Source: Flavobacteriales bacterium
GTDB taxonomy: Bacteria > Bacteroidota > Bacteroidia > Flavobacteriales_F > PHOS-HE28
DNA: 64,000 nucleotides
NCBI GenBank assembly: GCA_016719225.1
Contig: JADKAN010000001.1
Span: 248,001-312,000 of the forward strand
Reading direction: 5' to 3'
Of this stretch, positions 52,081-59,728 are shown one piece after another. The first letter of the stretch is position 1; each line of letters starts with the position of its first letter. Made by a program: the position numbers and the translations under genes. The notes beneath the pieces are model-generated. The model was not told where the DNA came from and made no database searches. It saw only the letters and a list, made by a program, of their open reading frames with translations.

Positions 52081-53463
52081 TCAAAGTTCGATATTGACGG
52101 CTCTTCCGCTTACCACCGTCACTTCCTTTACGATGGAGAACGCGGTTTCGCGCGCCCCACCTGGGCGATAGATCACGCGGTAGTCGCCGGGGAGCAGCTT
52201 GAACTGGTTGCGTGCGGTCCGGGTGTCCAGGTCCACGACCCATTTAAGCTCGTTGCCTTCCTTCTGGAAGATGGCCCCTGGCCCGGCCACGTTGGCCACC
52301 ACGTTCAGCACGCCGCTCCTCGGGATGCTCACCGGGGTGACGCCGCTCTGCTTGATGACGACCCCGGGGATGTACAGGCGTGGCAGTGTGAGCACCTCCA
52401 GGTCGTACGCGCCGGTGCGGTAGAGCTGTGAGCTGTTCATCGGCTGTGCGTTCAATGTGGCGGGTTCACCCTGCTTGCGCACGATGCACGCCACGGGGAA
52501 TTCCGCCGTCACGGCACCTTCGATCTTCAGCTCCAAGCGGCCTTGCCCGGCCACCAAGGCGACCACGTTGTGCTGGCCCACCTCGATGGTGACGTTCTCC
52601 TTCACGCTCGGCGGCACGGTGTGCGCCACGATGCGGTAGGTGAAAACGGGATCGATGCTCAACGTGTCCGGCTCCCCGCGCAGGTTCATGGTGTGTACGA
52701 AGTCGTAGCGGTCCTCGCCGGTGTTCTGATCGTAAAAGGTGACCGGCACATCGGTCTCGGTGGGCTTGCTGTCGTCGGTGAGCAGCAGCAGTTGCGTGGT
52801 GGTGCTGTTCAGCGCTTGGTCGATCACCACTTTCAGCACGCGGTCGAACATCTCGGGCGTTCCGGCATCGTAGTAGTTGCCCACGCATTTCAGGCTGTAC
52901 TTGTTGGCTTCCTCAATGCCGATGCCGATCACGAAGGGCTTCAGGATGATGCCCTTCGCCTGCAGGGCACGGCTCACAGCGCACGGGTCCTCGTCGCAAG
53001 CCTCGATGCCGTCCGTGATCAGGATGATGATATTCCGTGACTTGTTGTCCGGGAAATCACTGGCGGCTTTTTCCAGCGAACGTGCGATGGGCGTGGTGCC
53101 GAGGCATTGCACGGCGTTCATCTTATCGCGGATGGCCTTGCCGTTGTGCTTCCCGAAGGGCACTTCCAGCTTGGTGTCGTCGCAGTCCTGCTTGCCCGGC
53201 TCGATGCGCGTTTGGTGCCCGTAGATCCGCAGGGCGAGTTCCACGTTCGGGACGTCTTCCAAGGGAGGCAGCGATTCCAGCAATACCCGGCGGGCGGCGT
53301 TGATCCTCGGCTCGTTGCCCCAGAACGCGTTCATGCTGTTGCTGGCATCCATCACGAAGAGGATGCGGGTCTTTTCCTTTGCCAGCTCAGGCTTTTGAGA
53401 AAATGCCGAGGTGGAGATAACAAGAGCGAGGAGAAGGAAGGTCGAATATTGAATGTTGAACAT
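52081..53463 (-). CDS. Secreted von Willebrand factor A domain protein
   Basis: 460 residues from ATG 53463. A signal peptide (residues 1-20) precedes a VWA domain (about 30-210) with the metal site DASNSM (DxSxS), the conserved Thr in LGTTPIARSLEKAA and the Asp in IILITDGIEACDEDPC. The rest (about 220-460) is beta-rich, ending VVSGRAVNIEL. It probably binds protein partners through Mg2+ in the periplasm. The start codon and first nine residues (MFNIQYSTF) are encoded inside a heptanucleotide repeat array. The gene separates the two transketolase halves. Confidence 0.85.
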   Translation of the reverse strand: MFNIQYSTFLLLALVISTSAFSQKPELAKEKTRILFVMDASNSMNAFWGNEPRINAARRVLLESLPPLEDVPNVELALRIYGHQTRIEPGKQDCDDTKLEVPFGKHNGKAIRDKMNAVQCLGTTPIARSLEKAASDFPDNKSRNIIILITDGIEACDEDPCAVSRALQAKGIILKPFVIGIGIEEANKYSLKCVGNYYDAGTPEMFDRVLKVVIDQALNSTTTQLLLLTDDSKPTETDVPVTFYDQNTGEDRYDFVHTMNLRGEPDTLSIDPVFTYRIVAHTVPPSVKENVTIEVGQHNVVALVAGQGRLELKIEGAVTAEFPVACIVRKQGEPATLNAQPMNSSQLYRTGAYDLEVLTLPRLYIPGVVIKQSGVTPVSIPRSGVLNVVANVAGPGAIFQKEGNELKWVVDLDTRTARNQFKLLPGDYRVIYRPGGARETAFSIVKEVTVVSGRAVNIEL

Positions 53464-53471
53464 AGAATGTC
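53444..53471. repeat. Heptanucleotide array, GAATNTN type, over a start codon
   Basis: Four 7-nt units: GAATATT, GAATGTT, GAACATA, GAATGTC. The CAT at 53461-53463 is the ATG of the VWA gene on the minus strand. Confidence 0.7.
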
Positions 53472-53531
53472 GAAGTGGGCCGCGCCGGTACGGTGTTGAG
53501 ATCGCTGCCCAGAGCTTCGGGAAACGGCCCC

Positions 53532-53559
53532 TGACAACGGACGACTGAGAACGGACATC
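53532..53559. repeat. Heptanucleotide array, alternating TGA/GGA type
   Basis: Four 7-nt units: TGACAAC, GGACGAC, TGAGAAC, GGACATC, a 14-nt super-period of two alternating heptads. It is located in the VWA gene leader. Confidence 0.65.
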
Positions 53560-53633
53560 TGCCATTTCAACCTTCATAACGCGGGAACAACGCAAAAGCG
53601 TGCCGGATCTGACTTGAGCAGCCACGGCAGCGA

Positions 53634-54509
53634 TCAATAATCCCCTAAGGTTTCCGGAAGCTGCTTCAAGGCATCGGCCAATTGCGCGTCGTTGGGAGCT
53701 ATGCCGTGCCAGGCGTGGCTGCCTTCCATGAAGTCGACGCCGGAACCCATCTCGGTGCGCATCAGGATCATCACCGGTTTTCCCTTGCCCGTGCGGCTCT
53801 TGGCCTCATCGAAGCCTTTCAGCACGGCGGCCATGTCGTTGCCTTGCATCTCCAGCACGTCCCAGCCGAAGGCTTTCCACTTGGCATGGAGGTCGCCCAA
53901 GGGCATAACGTCGTCCACGTCCCCGTCGATCTGGCGACCGTTCCAGTCCACCGTGGCGATCAGGTTGTCCACCTTCTTGCCCGCGCCTGCGATGGCGGCT
54001 TCCCAGATCTGGCCTTCCTGCAGCTCGCCGTCCCCGTGCAGGGTGTACACGAGCGAAGGATCGCCGTTGAGCTTCTTCGCCATGGCCGCGCCGATGCCCA
54101 CGCTGAGCCCTTGGCCGAGCGAGCCGCTGGCAATGCGCACGCCGGGCAGGCCTTCGTGCGTGGTGGGGTGCCCTTGCAGGCGCGAGTTCAGTTTCCGGAA
54201 GGTCTTCAGTTCATCGACAGGGAAGTAGCCGCTGCGGGCCAGCACGCTGTAGAACACCGGGCTGATGTGGCCGTTGCTGAGGAAGAAGAGGTCCTCGCCG
54301 ATGCCGTCCATGGTGAAGTTCTCCGCATCATGGCGCATCACGTGGAAGTAGAGCGCGACGAGGTAGTCCGTGCAACCGAGCGAACCGCCGGGGTGGCCGC
54401 TCTGGCAACCATGCACCATGCGAACGATGTCGCGGCGAACTTGGCTGGCGATGGACTGAATTTCTTCGACAGAGGTGTTCTTGGCGGTAGCCGGCAAGGG
54501 AGAGGTCAT
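53634..54509 (-). CDS. Transketolase, N-terminal half
   Basis: 291 residues. It is the thiamine-pyrophosphate-binding domain: MVHGCQSGHPGGSLGCTDYL with the substrate-binding His residues, FFLSNGHISPVFYSVLA, GSLGQGLSVGIG, and the metal-binding motif GDGELQEGQIWEAAIAGAG with VDWNGRQIDG. GSGVDFMEGSHAWHGIAPND is the conserved end. It works with the C-terminal half at 50993-51946. Each half has its own start, and the 1.7 kb between them makes balanced production less obvious than in the usual overlapping arrangement. Confidence 0.93.
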   Translation of the reverse strand: MTSPLPATAKNTSVEEIQSIASQVRRDIVRMVHGCQSGHPGGSLGCTDYLVALYFHVMRHDAENFTMDGIGEDLFFLSNGHISPVFYSVLARSGYFPVDELKTFRKLNSRLQGHPTTHEGLPGVRIASGSLGQGLSVGIGAAMAKKLNGDPSLVYTLHGDGELQEGQIWEAAIAGAGKKVDNLIATVDWNGRQIDGDVDDVMPLGDLHAKWKAFGWDVLEMQGNDMAAVLKGFDEAKSRTGKGKPVMILMRTEMGSGVDFMEGSHAWHGIAPNDAQLADALKQLPETLGDY

Positions 54510-54694
54510 GGGCGGGATCCCTGATGGGTGGGCGAAGGTACCCGATGCGCCTGCGGGCCTACGTGCGCGTGGAAAACTTTTGAAAAGTGGAGCGGACCAC
54601 CTGCATCCCTACAAAAAGGACACGGAACCCTCCTTCATGGAAGGCACATACATGGTTTGAACAGCCCGGCTCACAGTAAGGAATGCTCTGCGAC

Positions 54695-55108
54695 TCAATT
54701 CCCCCGATAGGTGGAATAACCGTATGGCGAGAGCGTGATCGGCACGTGGTAGTGGTTCCCGTCCTTGATCTCGAAGACCACTTCGATAAAGGGATAGAAC
54801 GAATCCTCGCCCAAGCTTTTGAAATAGGGGGCCGTGAAGTAGGTCAGTTTGTAGATCCCTTTGTTATCCACCCCTTTGGCGTTCTTCAGGAAGTCGGGGA
54901 TGCGGCCGTTGGCATCGGTGGTCTTTTCCTCGATGGTGGCCCACGCACCACTGGCGTCCTGTTTGGACAGGCTGATCTTCACATTCGCGGCAGGCTGTCC
55001 CTTCGTGATGTCCAGGATGTGACTTGATAACTGATAGGTTGGTTCTTGCGCACAACCGGGGCTGGCCAACGCAAGAGTGAATAGGAAGAGAAGGAGCGTT
55101 GTTTTCAT
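54695..55108 (-). CDS. uraH: 5-hydroxyisourate hydrolase (transthyretin-like), secreted form
   Basis: 137 residues from ATG 55108. A signal peptide of about 20 residues, ending SPGCAQ, may be a lipobox. The hydrolase has the first catalytic His in LSSHILDITKGQPA (about residue 32), the Arg in GRIPDFL, and the last His in HYHVPITLSPYGYSTYRG. The family ends in Y-R-G-S, and here the final residue is Asn (YRGN). It opens 5-hydroxyisourate, the product of urate oxidation; no other urate gene is in the window. Export to the periplasm is inferred from the signal peptide. Confidence 0.85.
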   Translation of the reverse strand: MKTTLLLFLFTLALASPGCAQEPTYQLSSHILDITKGQPAANVKISLSKQDASGAWATIEEKTTDANGRIPDFLKNAKGVDNKGIYKLTYFTAPYFKSLGEDSFYPFIEVVFEIKDGNHYHVPITLSPYGYSTYRGN

Positions 55109-55290
55109 CGCGGATCCGGAAGTGGGTTGAAGTGTGCCGGGCTGCCATGTTAACAGGCAGTTGCCTAGTAGCACGGACTTGTGGAAAGTGTTCAAATGCT
55201 CGGTGTGTTTATTTTCAAATGCCGAGCTAAGGTCTCATATCGGCGCTCGGTTTTCGGACCTTGAGCGCTTCGCCGTTGAACCCGCTTCAA

Positions 55291-55776
55291 CTATCTATTT
55301 CCTGCCTTTCCCCATTCGGCCAAAAGCATGGCTTTCCACGCCTTGAAATCCTCATTGCATGCCATGGTGAAATGGTCGTCGAGCACATATGTGGACCTGT
55401 TGTTCTTGAAAAGGTACGTGATGTGTTCCGTGCTCTTCGTGTTGGAGGAGTCTATTCGGGACGCGCATTCATGGAAGAGATCCGCTAAGCCATCCAGTGC
55501 ATGTAGCGGTAGCATTACTTCCACGTCTTTTCCGGACGCAGGGTCCTTCCATTGCACCCGGACACGCGTGTCACCTGCCGTGAAAATGAAGGTTTGTAAA
55601 TGACCTCCCCAATCGCCTTGATAGTCTTCCTGAAGCGTAAATGTGCTGGAGGATAGAATTGATCCCAACGGATCGGTTGGACCTACCGAAGTGTCTGATC
55701 GCAGGGATGTGCTTTGAGCGGAACCCGTCAATGTGGAACAGATGAGGATAAGGGTTGCGATCAGCTGTGGTCTCAT
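55291..55776 (-). CDS. Secreted hypothetical protein
   Basis: 161 residues with a signal peptide (MRPQLIATLILICSTLTGSAQ). The mature part has a beta-strand pattern (TFTLQEDYQGDWGGHLQTF, TRVRVQWKDPASGKDVEVML) and a late segment NRSTYVLDDHFTMACNEDF, ending with a Trp-containing helix (WKAMLLAEWGKAG). No family was recognised. It is likely periplasmic and stands alone. Confidence 0.7.
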   Translation of the reverse strand: MRPQLIATLILICSTLTGSAQSTSLRSDTSVGPTDPLGSILSSSTFTLQEDYQGDWGGHLQTFIFTAGDTRVRVQWKDPASGKDVEVMLPLHALDGLADLFHECASRIDSSNTKSTEHITYLFKNNRSTYVLDDHFTMACNEDFKAWKAMLLAEWGKAGNR

Positions 55777-55970
55777 TTCAGTTCAAGCTTGCTTCCCGTC
55801 CAACTCCCAGAAACAATTGAGGCAAGCTACTTCCTTCCCGCTCTATACGAGATCAATGCATCGGGAATGCGGGCGCCAAACCATCTGGGGTCAGCGCGCT
55901 GCGACCAGGTGGCTACGGAACTATCGGGCACGCTCGTGTTAGAAAATGGCCCCAACTCCTTTGGGCCAAC

Positions 55971-56390
55971 CTACCCCTTCCGGAACAAACTCCCCGGATC
56001 CTCGAACGCCTTGAACTCAATAGCGTGGCCGTCCGGGTCCTCGATGAAAAAGCTGCGTTGCTCGCCCACTTCGCCCTTCATCACCACTTGGGGTTCGATG
56101 AAGAAGCGCACGCCGAGCTTCTTGCACTTGTCGCGCATCTTCCGCCAGTCGGCCAGCTCCAGCACGATGCCCCAGTGGTCGCTGGGGATGTGGCTTTGCG
56201 GGTTGTAGGCCGCGGCGGTCTTGGTGACCATGGGCACTTGCTGGATGGTGAGCTGGTGCCCGAAGAAATCATAGTCCACCCAGGTCTCGGCGCTGCGGCC
56301 TTCTTCGCAGCCGAGAAGGCCGCCGTAGAATGCCTTGATGCGCTTGAGGTCGGTGGTGGCGAAGGCGAGGTGGAAGGATCCGTTGAGCAT
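55971..56390 (-). CDS. VOC (glyoxalase/bleomycin-resistance fold) family protein
   Basis: 139 residues containing one VOC module pair: FHLAFATTDLKRIKAFYGG with GCEEG, HQLTIQQVP, SDHWGIVLELADWRKMRDK, and the closing SFFIEDPDGHAIEFKAF. Metal ligands are probably His 7, His 72 and the Glu of AIEFKAF. Length and the DxxG/DPDGHAIEF signature match small dioxygenase- or isomerase-like enzymes. Substrate unknown; cytoplasmic; monocistronic. Confidence 0.88.
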   Translation of the reverse strand: MLNGSFHLAFATTDLKRIKAFYGGLLGCEEGRSAETWVDYDFFGHQLTIQQVPMVTKTAAAYNPQSHIPSDHWGIVLELADWRKMRDKCKKLGVRFFIEPQVVMKGEVGEQRSFFIEDPDGHAIEFKAFEDPGSLFRKG

Positions 56391-56481
56391 GAGTTCAAGT
56401 TATAGAAATTCCAATAGCCCCGATACGGATCCGGAGGCGGAATGGGTGCGCCGCGCTTACCCTGCGCGGCGCGCCTGATCT

Positions 56482-56859
56482 TCAGTCTTCGTCCTCGTCA
56501 CCTTCGTCGGCGGGCGGGGCGTCCTTGTCCTCTTCCTCCTCCTCTTCGTCGGCACCTTCGAGGTCGTCGTTGCCTTCGATGTTCTCGCTGTCGCTATCGC
56601 TGTCGCTGTCGTCGCTGTCGCGGTCGTCGCTGTCGCTGTCCTGTTCAAGGAACTCGTCCATGGCCTCGCGGCTTTCGGTGTTCACCTTGATGAGGTACAT
56701 GACATCCGGCGTGGTGAGTTCGATCACGCGCAGGTTCTCGCCTTTGGGCGTGCTCACCGTTTTGATGTGGCTGTTCTCGATGCCGTCGGGGTACTGCTCC
56801 TGCAGCTTCTCGCGGAGTTCGTCCGTCAGGGTTTCGAAGGATCGTATGCGGCGTTCCAT
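56482..56859 (-). CDS. Small protein with extremely acidic tail
   Basis: 125 residues. The first 75 form a folded-looking region (RSFETLTDELREKLQEQYP, IKTVSTPKGENLRVIEL, DVMYLIKVNTESREAMDEFL). The last 50 are almost only Asp, Ser and Glu (DSDSDDRDSDDSDSDSDSEN, then EEEEEED). The DNA encoding this tail is a degenerate (TCGCTG)n-type tract. A homologous short protein is widespread in Bacteroidota without known function. It is 9 bp from the deoxyhypusine-synthase-like gene on the same strand, so probably co-transcribed downstream of it. Confidence 0.8.
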   Translation of the reverse strand: MERRIRSFETLTDELREKLQEQYPDGIENSHIKTVSTPKGENLRVIELTTPDVMYLIKVNTESREAMDEFLEQDSDSDDRDSDDSDSDSDSENIEGNDDLEGADEEEEEEDKDAPPADEGDEDED

Positions 56860-56868
56860 GGGGTGTGC

Positions 56869-57843
56869 TTACTTGTCGAGGATGTATGCGAACATGAGCG
56901 GTGCCACAATAGTAGCATCACTTTCGACCACGAATTTCGGGGTGTCGACGTCGAGTTTTCCCCAGGTGATCTTTTCATTGGGCACGGCGCCGCTGTAACT
57001 GCCGTAGCTGGTGGTGCTGTCGCTGATCTGGCAGAAGTAGCTCCAGAAAGGCGTTTCGCGCTCGAGGTCCTGTGCCATCATGGGCACGGCGCAGATGGGA
57101 AAATCGCCCGCGATGCCGCCTCCGATCTGGAAGAAGCCGACGCCTTCGGTGCCGGCGTTGGCGGTGTACCAATCGGCCAGCCAGATCATGTATTCGATGC
57201 CGCTCTTCATGATGCGGGGTTCGCATTCGCCCAAGATGCAGTGCGCGGCGAAGATGTTGCCCATGGTGCTGTCCTCCCAGCCCGGACATACGATGGGCAG
57301 GTTGCGCTCGGCGGCCGCCAGCATCCAGCTGTCCTTGGGGTCGATCTGGTAGTATTCCTTCAGCGAGCCGGAGTTGAGCATCTCGTAGAAAAGCTCGTGC
57401 GGGAAGCGGCGTTTGCCATTTTCCTGCCCGTCCTTCCACAGTTTCACGGCCTGTTCCTCCAAGCGGCGGAAGGCTTCCTCCTCGGGGATGCAGGTGTCGG
57501 TGACGCGGTTCATGCCGCGGTCGGCGAGGGCGCGCTCATCGGCCGGGCTGAGGTCGCGATAGTGAGGCACGCGCTCGTAGTGGTCGTGTGCCACGAGGTT
57601 CATGACGTCCTCTTCCAAGTTGGCACCGGTGCAACTGATGATGTCGACCTGTCCTGCGCGGATCATTTCGGCGAGGCTCTTGCCGAGCTCGGCGGTGCTC
57701 ATGGCACCCGCGAGTGAGATCAGCATTTTCTTGCCGCTCTTCTTGTGGACCTTGTATGCTTTGGCGGCATCCATCATCGCAGCTGCATTGAAGTGCAGGT
57801 AGTGCGTTTCCATGAAGGCCGATATCGGACGTATGTTGCTCAT
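56869..57843 (-). CDS. Deoxyhypusine synthase family protein
   Basis: 324 residues. The NAD-binding core is readable: MLISLAGAMSTAELGKSLAE, VDIISCTGANLEEDVMNLV, YYQIDPKDSWML, VGFFQIGGGIAGDFPI and the Lys-bearing NEKITWGKLD near 295. In eukaryotes and archaea this enzyme modifies the translation factor eIF5A/aIF5A using spermidine. Bacteria lack that substrate, and bacterial members are thought to make or use homospermidine-type polyamines instead. The GGG-IAGD loop replaces the eukaryotic GGGxPK-type loop, in line with a bacterial subgroup. Confidence 0.88.
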   Translation of the reverse strand: MSNIRPISAFMETHYLHFNAAAMMDAAKAYKVHKKSGKKMLISLAGAMSTAELGKSLAEMIRAGQVDIISCTGANLEEDVMNLVAHDHYERVPHYRDLSPADERALADRGMNRVTDTCIPEEEAFRRLEEQAVKLWKDGQENGKRRFPHELFYEMLNSGSLKEYYQIDPKDSWMLAAAERNLPIVCPGWEDSTMGNIFAAHCILGECEPRIMKSGIEYMIWLADWYTANAGTEGVGFFQIGGGIAGDFPICAVPMMAQDLERETPFWSYFCQISDSTTSYGSYSGAVPNEKITWGKLDVDTPKFVVESDATIVAPLMFAYILDK

Positions 57844-57893
57844 AGCGATAGCCTGAAGGCAGTTGTGTTTTTTGGTGGGGGAAAGTTAGTCCT

Positions 57894-58015
57894 GAGTTTT
57901 GAGTCTTGAGTCGGGAGGCTGGAGTCGGGAGTCTTGAGTCGGGAGTCTTGAGTCGTGAGCCTGGAGCCACAAGCTTCAAGCTGTGCGTGCAAGCTTATGG
58001 CTTATGGCTTGTGGC
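57894..58015. repeat. Composite heptanucleotide array, left of cardiolipin synthase
   Basis: Eleven consecutive GAGNNNN heptads fill 57894-57970 exactly (GAGTTTT, GAGTCTT, GAGTCGG and so on, ending GAGCCAC). AAGCTTC and AAGCTGT follow, then TTATGGC, TTATGGC, TTGTGGC at 57995-58015. It ends 55 bp before the cardiolipin synthase start. Confidence 0.85.
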
Positions 58016-58069
58016 TAGGCAGGGGAACCTCCGAAGACTTAACCCCCTTTCCTGTATCCTTGTTCACAC

Positions 58070-59514
58070 ATGAACTGGATCCTCGTTGCCGAAGCGGCCT
58101 ATGTGCTGGCGATCATCGGGGTGGCCTTGCGGATCATCTACGATACCACGAGCACTTCGAAGACGCTTGCATACCTGCTGTTGGTGGTGTTCGTGCCGTT
58201 GCTGGGGCAGTGATCTATTTCTCGGTGGGTATCAACTATCGGAAGAACCGGATCTATAGCCGGAAGCTGATCGTGAATTCCAAGAACCTCGTGGAGGTGG
58301 AGAAGTTGGTACACACGCGTTCACGCGCTAACATGGCGCTGATTCAGCCGGAGGCCGTGCGATCCTTGGCGGAGCTGTTGCTGAATGATAGCATGAGCCC
58401 GTTCACGTTCGGGAACACGACGAAGCTGTTGGTGAACGGGGAGGAGAAGTTCCCGGAGCTGTTCGCCATGCTTGAAGCGGCTGAGCACCACATCCACATC
58501 GAGTATTACATCGTGGAGCCGGGGCGCATCGCGGACCGCATGAAGGAGATCCTGCTGCGGAAGGCGAGCGAGGGCGTGCAGGTGCGCTTCATTTATGACG
58601 ATTACGGAAGCCACGCCATCCGTGGCCGCTGGGTGAGGGAGCTGAAAGCGGGTGGGGTGGAGGCCTTTCCCTTTTCGCCGGTGCGGCTGCTGTTCCTGGC
58701 GAACCGGCTGAACTACCGCAACCACCGGAAACTGGTGATCGTGGATGGCCAGCACGCGCTGATCGGCGGCATCAACCTGAGTGATCGGTACACGAATGCG
58801 GACGCTGCGGAACGGGCGCTCTACTGGCGCGATACGCACTTGCGGATCGATGGGGAAGGAGTGCACCACCTCCAGTATTCATTCCTGTGCGACTGGAATT
58901 TCTGCGCTGCCCAAGCGTTACAGGTGGAGCGGGCCTTCTTCCCGGACTTGACCGATCGGGTGGGAGGCATCGGCGTGCAAACGGCCATCAGCGGCCCGGA
59001 TTCGCCTACGGAGACCATCATGCTTTCCCTGCTGAAGGCGATCAACCTCGCGAAGGAGGAGCTACTGATCACCACGCCTTATTTCATTCCCGGGAACTCC
59101 ATCAAGGATGCCCTGCGGGTGGCCGCGCTCAGTGGCGTGAAGGTGAAGCTGCTGGTGCCGGGCAACGGCGATTCCTTCCTGGTGAACAACGCAGCGCGCT
59201 CCTACTACGGCGAGCTTCTGAACGTGGGCGTGGAGATATTCCTGTACCGCAAAGGCTTTCTACATGCCAAGACCTTGGTGGTGGACCGCTGCATCAGCGT
59301 GATCGGCACCGCGAACATGGATCACCGCAGCTTCGAGCTGAACTTCGAGATGAATGCCTTGGTGTACGGACCGGAGATGGCCCATGAGCTCGCTGCAGTT
59401 TTTGCAAGGGATCTGCAGGAGGCGGAACGGATCGATCCAGTGGCATGGCAGGCGCGGCCGGACTGGAAGATCCTTCCTGAGCGGGTGGCACGGTTGATGT
59501 CGCCGTTGATGTAG
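58070..59514 (+). pseudogene. Cardiolipin synthase (phospholipase D family), single-base frameshift
   Basis: From ATG 58070 the frame reads MNWILVAEAAYVLAIIGVAL and VVFVPLLG, the usual two-helix start of a Cls protein, then hits TGA at 58211. In the next frame the protein continues AVIYFSVGINYRKNRIYSRK and runs intact to 59514. Adding one G to the GGGG at 58204-58207 restores the whole protein of about 481 residues. Both HKD motifs are present: YRNHRKLVIVDGQHALIGG and FLHAKTLVVDRCISVIGTA. It joins two phosphatidylglycerols into cardiolipin at the inner membrane. The break is at a homopolymer, so a sequencing error is likely; otherwise it is a recent inactivation. Confidence 0.85.
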
Positions 59515-59641
59515 TCTTGAGTCTTGAGTCTTGAGTCTTGAGTCGTGAGTCCCGAGTCCTGAGTCCTGAGTCCCGAGTCCCGAGTCCGGAGTCCGGAGTC
59601 TGGAGCCTCAAGGTTGTGGCTTATGGCTGGTAGCTTGAGGC
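59512..59641. repeat. Composite heptanucleotide array, right of cardiolipin synthase
   Basis: The first unit, TAGTCTT, contains the gene's TAG stop codon. Thirteen consecutive GAGNNNN heptads follow at 59519-59609 (GAGTCTT three times, later GAGTCCC, GAGTCCG, ending GAGCCTC). After AAGG come TTGTGGC, TTATGGC, TGGTAGC, TTGAGGC at 59614-59641. It has the same block order and orientation as the left array. Confidence 0.88.
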
Positions 59642-59667
59642 TGAACCCCCGCTCGGATATTTTATTA

Positions 59668-59685
59668 GTTCTGCGCAAACAGAAC
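59668..59685. promoter_or_regulatory. Inverted repeat, candidate GbsR/MarR operator
   Basis: GTTCTG (59668-59673) and CAGAAC (59680-59685) are perfectly complementary around CGCAAA. The site lies over the -33 region of the promoter before the regulator gene, where binding would block transcription. Confidence 0.6.
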
Positions 59686-59701
59686 CAAAAGAAATTTATC
59701 G

Positions 59702-59709
59702 TACATTTG
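59702..59709 (+). promoter_or_regulatory. -7 promoter element of the efflux operon
   Basis: TACATTTG matches the Bacteroidota TAnnTTTG consensus and lies 19 bp upstream of the regulator ATG in an AT-rich stretch. Confidence 0.6.
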
Positions 59710-59728
59710 TCCCGTTGAACAGGAACCG

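Noticed and set aside
57894..58015. CRISPR array
   Set aside because: The units are 7 nt and contiguous with no spacers, and there are no cas genes.
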